Shown here piece after piece: positions 1 through 4,414 of a DNA stretch of 9,512 bases. This DNA comes from Bacteroidales bacterium UBA4345 (lineage in GTDB: Bacteria; Bacteroidota; Bacteroidia; Bacteroidales; Paludibacteraceae): contig DGTD01000112.1 in the NCBI GenBank assembly GCA_002396385.1, forward strand, positions 1 to 9,512, written 5' to 3'. Positions within the stretch are counted from its first letter, which is position 1, and every line of letters begins with the position of its first letter. Made by a program: the position numbers and the translations under genes. The notes under the pieces were generated by a model that was not told the origin of the DNA, did not search any database, and saw only the letters and a program-made list of their open reading frames with translations.

Positions 1-30
1 AGAACAACGCCTACGGCATTGGATGGGTCT
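1..30. repeat. End of a repeat unit with small GNA-type hairpin
   Basis: Contains gcc-tac-ggc (9-17) in the context caacgcctacggcattg, a wording that recurs at 1088-1101, 2038-2052 and 4138-4152. It leads straight into the A element at 32. The unit continues beyond the left edge. Confidence 0.6.
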
Positions 31-31
31 T

Positions 32-105
32 AATAAAACATTTAAAACTAGGAAAACACACCAACTGCGTTGGATAACTTGTTTTAAAGTTTTACTGGTT
101 TTATT
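32..105. repeat. A-type palindromic element, copy 1
   Basis: Left arm carries AAAAC three times at 9-nt steps starting from aataaaac (32-39). The apex is ccaac-tgc-gttgg (61-73). The right arm carries GTTTT three times and ends gttttatt (98-105). The arms pair imperfectly over the whole length. One A is missing in the right arm (gttttaaag versus gttttaaaag in copy 3), shortening one step to 8 nt. Confidence 0.85.
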
Positions 106-127
106 TATTGAACACGTAAAGATTTTT

Positions 128-193
128 GAACACAGATTAAACTGATTCAACAGATATATCTGTGACTGATGCCTTCGGCAGTGAAGAGATTTT
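128..193. repeat. B-type repeat, copy 1
   Basis: Begins gaacacagatt; outer inverted ends are cacaga (131-136) and tctgtg (159-164). The internal text is ttaaactgattcaacagata. It is followed by actgatgcc-ttc-ggcagt (166-182), a hairpin with a GAA triloop on the minus strand and a 2-nt bulge. It leads directly into A copy 2. Confidence 0.8.
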
Positions 194-195
194 TT

Positions 196-240
196 AATAA
201 AACATCTAAAACTAGGAAAACTGGACATGTCAGTTTTTCG
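196..240. terminator. A-type left arm with altered apex; likely terminator of the GNAT gene
   Basis: aataaaac at 196 and two further AAAAC steps are kept, but the apex is the perfect palindrome gacatgtc (224-231), flanked by aaaact and agtttt, with only a short right arm. It lies 34 bp after the GNAT stop (274). Read on the minus strand it is a stem-loop followed by a T-rich tract, so it can act as a rho-independent terminator. Function is inferred. Confidence 0.6.
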
Positions 241-273
241 TGATATGTATTCACAAAAAAAGAAGATTATAAA

Positions 274-822
274 TCACATTAAAGAATACAAATCGAAAAA
301 AAGGAGTCGAGTATATTCCGAATTTGCATCATCTTCATTCAAAGGCTTAAAACCATTCTTTAAATAAAACGGAATTGCATCTAGATAGGCATCTACCGTA
401 ATAAAACGACAACCCGTTTTATTGTCTGAAACAAAATATCCTTTTATAAAATCTAGCATTTTTGTTCCTAAATGTAAGCCTTTAACAGAATCATCGACAG
501 CAAGCCTACAAACTTTCACTGCAGGATAACTCTTAATTCGTTTAGGCTGAGGAATATCTTGCTTACGTCGGAAACGATTGAAATCAGTTTTTTGTTCAAA
601 ATCTGCGACAGAAATTCTATCGTTAGCCAAGCTACAAAAGGCCACTACCTTTAGTGGGTCGCTCATTCTGACCATGACATAAGTCACAGCCAAAAGTGAT
701 TTCCGATACAAGGGAGCTTCGCTTATAATAAAGTCATTTAAATCGTCATCACCGCAATCAAATGACTTTACATACTCGCCAAAAGCTAATTTATGAACAG
801 CGAATTCTTGCGAATCAGTCAT
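274..822 (-). CDS. GNAT-family N-acetyltransferase, possible toxin of a toxin-antitoxin pair
   Basis: Complete 182-aa single-domain Gcn5-related acetyltransferase, predicted cytosolic, which would transfer an acetyl group from acetyl-CoA to an unknown acceptor. The N-terminus has FDCGDDDLNDFI (residues 21-32), the CG..LN.F pattern shared with TacT/AtaT-like toxins that acetylate aminoacyl-tRNA. The acetyl-CoA loop region is VCRLAVDDSVKGLHLGT (104-120); its glycine-rich turn reads KGLHLG, with His117 where the first conserved glycine of Q/RxxGxG usually stands. The C-terminal motif AIPFYLKNGF (149-158) supplies the usual Tyr (153). Length is normal for the family. The ATG at 820-822 lies inside the end of the upstream small gene (8-bp overlap, ATGACTGA), so the two are probably co-transcribed and translationally coupled. 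That arrangement suggests toxin-antitoxin. The acetyltransferase call is firm; the toxin role and acceptor are inference. Confidence 0.87.
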   Translation of the reverse strand: MTDSQEFAVHKLAFGEYVKSFDCGDDDLNDFIISEAPLYRKSLLAVTYVMVRMSDPLKVVAFCSLANDRISVADFEQKTDFNRFRRKQDIPQPKRIKSYPAVKVCRLAVDDSVKGLHLGTKMLDFIKGYFVSDNKTGCRFITVDAYLDAIPFYLKNGFKPLNEDDANSEYTRLLFFDLYSLM

Positions 823-1000
823 TTTCTTTTGGGAAACTGAGATCTTTTCCTCTATCCATCATCAACAGAACTTCTTCGTAATGAGTACGAATCCGTTCTT
901 TTTCTTCTTTTGAAAGAGGCTGGACATTGTTTAATTCGTTTTCGAAACGCCGTGCATCCTCACCATACAATATCGGTGTCTCTTTTATTGGGCGTGCCAT
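815..1000 (-). CDS. Small hypothetical protein upstream of GNAT gene, candidate antitoxin
   Basis: A 61-aa charged protein that I do not assign to a named family. Residues 9-19 read PILYGEDARRF. The same spacing of P-[IV]-L-x-G-x-x-A-x-R-F occurs at residues 9-19 of the protein at 1561-1740, which also precedes a GNAT gene. The rest is probably helical and acidic/basic (KEEKERIRTHYEEVLLMMDRG), with no membrane segment or signal peptide. Position just upstream of, and overlapping, an acetyltransferase gene is typical of antitoxins of GNAT toxins, but it is not an obvious ribbon-helix-helix DUF1778 protein as in TacA. ATG start at 998-1000; the leader is A/T-rich. A 29-bp sequence identical to one upstream of the second module begins 45 bp upstream. 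Antitoxin function is inferred from context only. Confidence 0.7.
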   Translation of the reverse strand: MARPIKETPILYGEDARRFENELNNVQPLSKEEKERIRTHYEEVLLMMDRGKDLSFPKEND

Positions 1001-1044
1001 AAAGTTTATTAATTTTAGTTAAAAAGAACAATATAAGGACTTTT

Positions 1045-1073
1045 AATACACTAAGCATACGAACTGTAGCAAA
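1045..1073. repeat. 29-bp direct repeat upstream of small gene, copy 1
   Basis: Identical over 29 bp to 1777-1805 (starts aatacactaagcat, ends ctgtagcaaa). On the minus strand it runs from TTTG to TATT with 21 nt between them. That resembles the Bacteroidetes -33 TTTG and the TA start of the -7 box, 45 bp upstream of the gene starting at 1000. The -7 box TAnnTTTG is only partly matched, so a promoter role is a weak inference. Confidence 0.75.
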
Positions 1074-1090
1074 TCTTACGAAAGGACAAC

Positions 1091-1099
1091 GCCTGCGGC
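1091..1099. repeat. Short hairpin gcc-tgc-ggc
   Basis: Part of caacgcctgcggcattg, the same short unit as at 1-20 and 4138-4152. It precedes B copy 2. Triloop TGC on the plus strand, GCA on the minus strand. Confidence 0.6.
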
Positions 1100-1109
1100 A
1101 TTGATTTTT

Positions 1110-1170
1110 GAACACAGATTGCACTGATTCAACAGATTTCTTTGTGACTGATGCCTGCGGCAGTGGAGAG
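1110..1170. repeat. B-type repeat, copy 2
   Basis: gaacacagattgcactgatt, then caacagatttctttgtga, then the hairpin tgcc-tgc-ggca (1152-1162). The right end reads tttgtg, so only part of the outer inverted repeat is kept. It joins A copy 3 through gagattttt. Confidence 0.8.
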
Positions 1171-1176
1171 ATTTTT

Positions 1177-1251
1177 AATAAAACATTTAAAACTGGGAAA
1201 ACATACCAACTGCGTTGGATAACTTGTTTTAAAAGTTTTACTGGTTTTATT
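1177..1251. repeat. A-type palindromic element, copy 3
   Basis: Full element: aataaaac (1177-1184), apex ccaac-tgc-gttgg (1206-1218), right end gttttatt (1244-1251). All AAAAC/GTTTT steps are 9 nt. It lies 58 bp after the stop of the truncated GNAT. A separate perfect hairpin cacaga-taa-tctgtg (1271-1285) sits between them. Confidence 0.85.
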
Positions 1252-1270
1252 TATTTCTGAACACAGAGCA

Positions 1271-1285
1271 CACAGATAATCTGTG
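1271..1285. repeat. Minimal B-type inverted repeat
   Basis: cacaga-taa-tctgtg is a perfect 6-bp stem with a 3-nt loop, made of the outer ends of a B element without the interior. It lies 25 bp after the truncated GNAT stop, so it marks the edge where coding sequence gives way to repeat DNA. Confidence 0.65.
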
Positions 1286-1309
1286 AGACCAAAGCAATTA
1301 GAAAAAAAT

Positions 1310-1564
1310 TTACTTATCGGGCATTAGAAGAATTTCAGGAGTAAAGAATGCCACAAGTTCAGCCTCTTCGCCATTATTATCAATCACACAATAGGTTTGC
1401 CCGAGTTTCTCTTGAGAAAAGGGGAGCGCTTGATTATGAAAGAAATCGTCCAAGTCTTTATCACCCTCAGAATCTCCACATGAGAAAGGCAACGTAGCCA
1501 ATTCAGGGGTAAGGCGAAGAATTAGACACTCTTCTAATATATTATAAGAGAAGTTTGAGCTCAA
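1310..1564 (-). pseudogene. Truncated GNAT acetyltransferase (N-terminal fragment)
   Basis: An 84-codon remnant of a second GNAT acetyltransferase. Residues 28-43 (FSCGDSEGDKDLDDFF) match the N-terminal CG..DLD.FF pattern of the family, followed by QEKLGQTYCVIDNNGEEAELVAFFT, the expected second strand region. The protein then stops (ILLMPDK) before the acetyl-CoA motif A and the C-terminal FYxxxGF motif. About 100 residues of a normal domain are missing. Downstream is repeat DNA (a CACAGA/TCTGTG hairpin at 1271-1285, then an A element), not a frameshifted continuation. The start is TTG at 1562-1564, overlapping the stop of the upstream small gene by 4 bp (TTGA). It cannot be an active acetyltransferase as it stands. 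Whether the fragment is still translated is unknown. Confidence 0.78.
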
Positions 1565-1740
1565 CGTTTTGGCATCTTTATAACAACATTACGAGAGCGT
1601 TCCTGCATTGTGCGGACTGCTTTTCTTATAGCATCGGGAACGTCTGTTAATGTTGTGTTTTTACTTTCTTCTACCATCTCCTCAAAACGTTCTGCTGTTG
1701 TTCCTGTTAAAACAGGTATCGGACGAATTGCGATTGCCAT
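1561..1740 (-). CDS. Small hypothetical protein upstream of truncated GNAT, candidate orphan antitoxin
   Basis: A 59-codon ORF found by translating the minus strand directly; it begins ATG at 1738-1740 and ends TGA at 1561-1563. The product starts MAIAIRPIPVLTGTTAERF, continues with an acidic helix (EEMVEESKN) and a basic C-terminal half (DAIRKAVRTMQERSR), and ends VVIKMPKR. Residues 9-19 (PVLTGTTAERF) align without gaps with PILYGEDARRF of the 61-aa protein at 815-1000, although the rest of the two proteins differs. No known family is assigned. It sits 4 bp into the start of the truncated GNAT gene and has the same 29-bp upstream sequence as the other module. The reading frame is intact although its partner is broken, as expected when an antitoxin outlives its toxin. 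Function is inferred. Confidence 0.72.
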   Translation of the reverse strand: MAIAIRPIPVLTGTTAERFEEMVEESKNTTLTDVPDAIRKAVRTMQERSRNVVIKMPKR

Positions 1741-1776
1741 GGTGTTTGATCTATTAAATTGATATTTTGAACACGA

Positions 1777-1805
1777 AATACACTAAGCATACGAACTGTA
1801 GCAAA
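1777..1805. repeat. 29-bp direct repeat upstream of small gene, copy 2
   Basis: Exact copy of 1045-1073, here 37 bp upstream of the 59-aa gene. It interrupts the usual gaacacg...aaagattnttgaacacag linker that joins A and B elements elsewhere (compare 110-134), as if inserted into or grown within that linker. Confidence 0.75.
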
Positions 1806-1812
1806 GATTCTT

Positions 1813-1877
1813 GAACACAGATTAAACTGATTCAACAGATTTCTTTGTGACTGATGCCTTCAGCAGTGAAGAGATTT
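1813..1877. repeat. B-type repeat, copy 3 (degenerate hairpin)
   Basis: gaacacagattaaactgatt with caacagatttctttgtga, as in the other copies. The apical hairpin has decayed to tgccttcagca (1855-1865), losing one G of the closing pair. Confidence 0.75.
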
Positions 1878-1879
1878 TA

Positions 1880-1913
1880 AATAAAACACCCAAAACTGGG
1901 ACACCTACGGTGT
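1880..1913. repeat. A-type left arm with alternative apex, copy 4
   Basis: aataaaacacccaaaac followed by the hairpin acacc-tac-ggtgt (1901-1913). The right arm is absent or decayed. The apex stem differs in sequence from the common ccaac/gttgg but still pairs, and keeps the C-TNC-G top. Confidence 0.65.
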
Positions 1914-2069
1914 ATAAGCTGTTTGACAAAAATCTGTGACAGTGTTTCTTTGAACACAGATAACACAAATAATACAGATTACTTGTGTTGGCGATAACTG
2001 CGGATTTGTGTTCTTTGAACACGATTGACACGATGAACAACGCCTACGGCAGTGAGTGTCGGGTTGGTT
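1914..2069. repeat. Degenerate B-like repeats after the nuclease gene
   Basis: No gene is seen. There are several gaacacag/gaacacg starts (1960-2030), an inverted repeat aacacaa...ttgtgtt around the text ataatacagatt (1971-1999), and the short hairpin gcc-tac-ggc (2042-2050) in caacgcctacggcagtg, ending 20 bp from the nuclease stop. This 3' flank holds no clear full A element. Confidence 0.6.
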
Positions 2070-2531
2070 TCAGACCACCTCTTCCAGCCTGTTTTCTTGA
2101 ATTTTCAGCCGTCCCTGGAGTTTTCTTTCCAGCCTTTGCCTTCTAGTATCGACCTGTGGAACTCCTTTTCTTGCCACAATACGTCCGAAAAGTTTAAAGC
2201 CAAAATTGGAGTATCTGGTTGCGACAAAATCAGCCGTCTTCTCTACTTGCTCACAGGCATGACCGACATCAACGCCCTTCAACTCAATCAGGAAAAACCT
2301 TCCGTCGGATAAAAGAAGACCGTTATCGCATTTAAGGTCCGTGTTTTGAATCAATCCTCCGTCAATCTGCAACCGGCAACCCTGCACCTTACTCTTGTTC
2401 TGAGCGGAGTATGACATCTTGTTCTCCGAGAAAGAGAAAATTGAACGGTCGTCAGAAGATAAAACCGCCTTATCGGGAAAAGAGACTGCCAGAGATTGAC
2501 TACCCGCAACATTTAAAAGGAACTCAGTCAT
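2070..2531 (-). CDS. Predicted PD-(D/E)xK-like nuclease partner of the ATPase
   Basis: A 153-aa soluble protein of no named family that I can assign. Its centre resembles a PD-(D/E)xK nuclease core: KCDN (67-70, candidate Asp69), a hairpin GLLLSDGRFF, then LIELKGVDVGHACEQ (81-95) giving Glu83-x-Lys85 and Gln95 in the following helix. The C-terminal third is basic (RRQRLERKLQGRLKIQ), fitting nucleic-acid binding. The N-terminus has no recognisable domain. The ATG at 2529-2531 overlaps the stop of the ATPase gene by 8 bp (ATGACTGA), so the two are very likely one transcript and one functional pair. By analogy with other ATPase-nuclease pairs it may be the effector cut loose or directed by the ATPase. 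The nuclease fold is a motif-level judgement; the defence role is inference from gene pairing and the accessory neighbourhood. Confidence 0.66.
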   Translation of the reverse strand: MTEFLLNVAGSQSLAVSFPDKAVLSSDDRSIFSFSENKMSYSAQNKSKVQGCRLQIDGGLIQNTDLKCDNGLLLSDGRFFLIELKGVDVGHACEQVEKTADFVATRYSNFGFKLFGRIVARKGVPQVDTRRQRLERKLQGRLKIQENRLEEVV

Positions 2532-3822
2532 GATTCAAATTCAAAATATCGCTGAATACCTGATTGATTTGTGTAGAGCACCCGTCAATCATTTCGGCAT
2601 TAATCATCCGGCTGTCTTTATCCAGTATAGAGGTAACCCGTCCGTCCTCCAGCATATAGGCAGCCACCTTGTCGAACGAGACCGTTCTGTTTTCAGGCAG
2701 CGCCTCCACCCGCTTCGAGGTGTTGCTATAGACGTCATGGGCCAACATCGCATTATTGAGGGCCGTCAGTATATAAGGCGAATGGGTGGAAATAACAAGT
2801 TTGTTGTCGCTATTGGAATTTCTGCATTCCAAAAGTTGGTAAAGGACCTCCGCCTGGGTTTCAGGGAAAAGGTTTTGTTCCGGTTCCTCGACAATTTCAA
2901 CGAGATAGGAAGGGATAAATCTGCTTGAGGCGAGTTCGATGTTAGACAATGTCCCGTCACCATCCAGTATCTCACGGCCCCCCATCGTGAAAAGTTTGAA
3001 TTTCTCAACAAGAGAACTATCACCCAGCGACGACAAGTTCTTCTCAATTTTAGCCTTCACATCGTCGGAAACAGACATCAGTTTTTCAAACAGTCCCCTA
3101 ATTACTTCCCTCGAAAGGAAACGGCTGACAAGAAGCAAAGGGGTGATAGACTGAATGCCACTTGAAGCAGCCGACATTGAAACATCAACGCCATTGGTGC
3201 TGACAAAGGTTCTGTAATTATCGAAAAAAACCTTGGTATTATCAATAGGCAGGCTGAAACCTTCTTTTGCCAAGGAAGCCAAAGCACGAATATACTCCCG
3301 GTTCAGGTCATTCACCATAAAAGGAATGCCCGACGTTTTTTTCACAGTGTTGGAGTCAGCTCCATTGAAAGGAGAATCAACACTATACAGAATAGTGAGC
3401 AGATTTCTTGCAGCAGAGACATACTGGATTTTTGGTAATTTTATCCTCTTGCCATTTTCTGCTTCTATTTCCGTTATATGGAAGCCAGTGTTTTCGGAAT
3501 AAGAGAACCGTCGTTCGGCGCTTTCGTAGCTAAAAGAGGTGTTGGGCCTGAAGTACTCCGAGAGTTCTTGTTGCGCGCATAAGTTCTTTACGACCTCCTT
3601 TGTCACGAAATCGCTGGTGACCGACTGTCGGGTAAGCGTCTTATCTAACCATGCCAAGGTAGAATATAACTTCGCCAGCGTGCTTTTTCCACTAGCTTGT
3701 CGTCCAATAAAAACAGTTACCGATGGGAAATCTACTGTAAAGAAGCCATCATCGGCAAGAGTTCCGTCTGCGGAGATATTCTCTTCTATTGGACCAAAAT
3801 TCTTTATTTTCAGCCTTGCCAT
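2524..3822 (-). CDS. AAA/ABC-type ATPase (AAA_15/AAA_21-like), possible defence ATPase
   Basis: A 432-aa ATPase of the SMC/ABC-related group. In order: N-terminal strand IKNFGPI (6-12), Walker A GRQASGKST (40-48), the family motif YVSAARN (134-140), an ABC-signature-like SAASSGIQS (217-225), Walker B YLVEIVEEPEQNLFP (306-320) with paired glutamates 312-313, and the switch motif STHSPY (345-350). The middle (about 60-210) is the variable insert. There is no TOPRIM domain after the ATPase core, so it is not a full-length OLD/GajA nuclease; cutting could be supplied by the overlapping downstream 153-aa protein. ATG start at 3820-3822; the leader meets a B repeat about 45 bp upstream. ATPases of this group occur in many phage-defence systems (Septu, PARIS, AbiL, Gabija), but the partner here is not the HNH, DUF4435 or helicase partner of those I know. 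The ATPase call is firm; the role is inferred. Confidence 0.85.
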   Translation of the reverse strand: MARLKIKNFGPIEENISADGTLADDGFFTVDFPSVTVFIGRQASGKSTLAKLYSTLAWLDKTLTRQSVTSDFVTKEVVKNLCAQQELSEYFRPNTSFSYESAERRFSYSENTGFHITEIEAENGKRIKLPKIQYVSAARNLLTILYSVDSPFNGADSNTVKKTSGIPFMVNDLNREYIRALASLAKEGFSLPIDNTKVFFDNYRTFVSTNGVDVSMSAASSGIQSITPLLLVSRFLSREVIRGLFEKLMSVSDDVKAKIEKNLSSLGDSSLVEKFKLFTMGGREILDGDGTLSNIELASSRFIPSYLVEIVEEPEQNLFPETQAEVLYQLLECRNSNSDNKLVISTHSPYILTALNNAMLAHDVYSNTSKRVEALPENRTVSFDKVAAYMLEDGRVTSILDKDSRMINAEMIDGCSTQINQVFSDILNLNHD

Positions 3823-3865
3823 AATATAATTTCATCAAACAGCTTTCACTGGATATAATTATTTA

Positions 3866-3928
3866 AACACAGATTGCACTGATTCTACAGATTTCTTAGT
3901 GACTGATGCCTGCGGCAGTGGGGGATTT
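3866..3928. repeat. B-type repeat, copy 4
   Basis: aaacacagattgcactgatt, then ctacagatttcttagtga, then the hairpin tgcc-tgc-ggca (3907-3917). It lies about 45 bp upstream of the ATPase start, so the promoter of that operon must sit in or beside it. It is the first unit of a tandem B-A-B-A-B-A block that fills 3866-4405. Confidence 0.8.
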
Positions 3929-3931
3929 CTT

Positions 3932-4006
3932 AATAAAACATCCAAAACTCGGAAAACATACCAACTGCGTTGGATAACTTGTTTTTAAAGTTTTACTGGT
4001 TTTATT
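3932..4006. repeat. A-type palindromic element, copy 5
   Basis: aataaaac (3932-3939), apex ccaac-tgc-gttgg (3961-3973), right end gttttatt (3999-4006). Nearly the same sequence as copies 3 and 6. Confidence 0.85.
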
Positions 4007-4028
4007 TATTGATCACGCAAAGATTTTT

Positions 4029-4160
4029 GAACACAGATTGCACTGATTCAACAGATTTCTTTGTGACTGATGCCTTCGGCATTGCGATTTACACAGAACT
4101 CTGTGATTCCTTTTTGAACACTTTTGACACGAAGTGCAACGCCTGCGGCATTGAAGAGAT
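4029..4160. repeat. B-type repeat, copy 5, with extra B-like spacer
   Basis: A standard B unit with hairpin tgcc-ttc-ggca (4071-4081) is followed by a minimal hairpin cacaga-ac-tctgtg (4092-4105). Then come gaacacttttgacacg and the short unit caacgcctgcggcattg (hairpin gcc-tgc-ggc, 4141-4149). No coding potential beyond chance frames. Confidence 0.7.
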
Positions 4161-4164
4161 TTTT

Positions 4165-4239
4165 AATAAAACATCCAAAACTCGGAAAACATACCAACTG
4201 CGTTGGATAACTTGTTTTAAAAGTTTTACTGGTTTTATT
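4165..4239. repeat. A-type palindromic element, copy 6
   Basis: aataaaac (4165-4172), apex ccaac-tgc-gttgg (4194-4206), right end gttttatt (4232-4239). All AAAAC/GTTTT steps are 9 nt. Confidence 0.85.
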
Positions 4240-4261
4240 TATTGAACACGCAAAGATTTTT

Positions 4262-4324
4262 GAACACAGATTAAACTGATTCAACAGATTTCTCTGTGAC
4301 TGATGCCTGCGGCAGTAAAGAGAT
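4262..4324. repeat. B-type repeat, copy 6
   Basis: Outer ends cacaga (4265-4270) and tctgtg (4293-4298) pair perfectly. The apical hairpin tgcc-tgc-ggca is at 4304-4314. It joins A copy 7. Confidence 0.8.
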
Positions 4325-4328
4325 TTTT

Positions 4329-4405
4329 AATAAAACTTCTAAAACCTAGAAAACTGGGCCACCTGCGGTGGCGGATGTTGTTTTTGGTGTTTTAGATGTT
4401 TTATT
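4329..4405 (-). terminator. A-type hairpin, copy 7; likely terminator of glmS
   Basis: Starts 10 bp after the glmS stop. aataaaac (4329-4336) pairs with gttttatt (4398-4405), and the second 9-nt steps pair as tctaaaac/gttttaga. The apex is a 6-bp stem gccacc-tgc-ggtggc (4358-4372). Both the right arm and apex differ from copies 1, 3, 5 and 6, yet still pair. On the minus strand a GC-rich apex is followed by T-rich sequence, suiting transcription termination. Confidence 0.7.
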
Positions 4406-4414
4406 CTACAAGAA

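Noticed and set aside
2530..2928. 132-codon plus-strand frame opposite the ATPase
   Set aside because: The minus-strand frame has all the ATPase motifs; this one has none.
3866..4405. CRISPR array
   Set aside because: Units alternate between two repeat types with internal palindromes and constant linkers; there are no unique equal-length spacers and no cas genes.
1..4414. Integron cassette array (same-strand genes separated by palindromes resembling attC)
   Set aside because: No integrase is seen, the A arms do not show the RYYYAAC/GTTRRRY core with extrahelical bases, and the same elements occur between core genes such as capD-like and glmS.
1..4414. Insertion sequence or transposase-bearing mobile element
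   Set aside because: No transposase, integrase or recombinase frame was found on either strand; the repeats are non-autonomous here.
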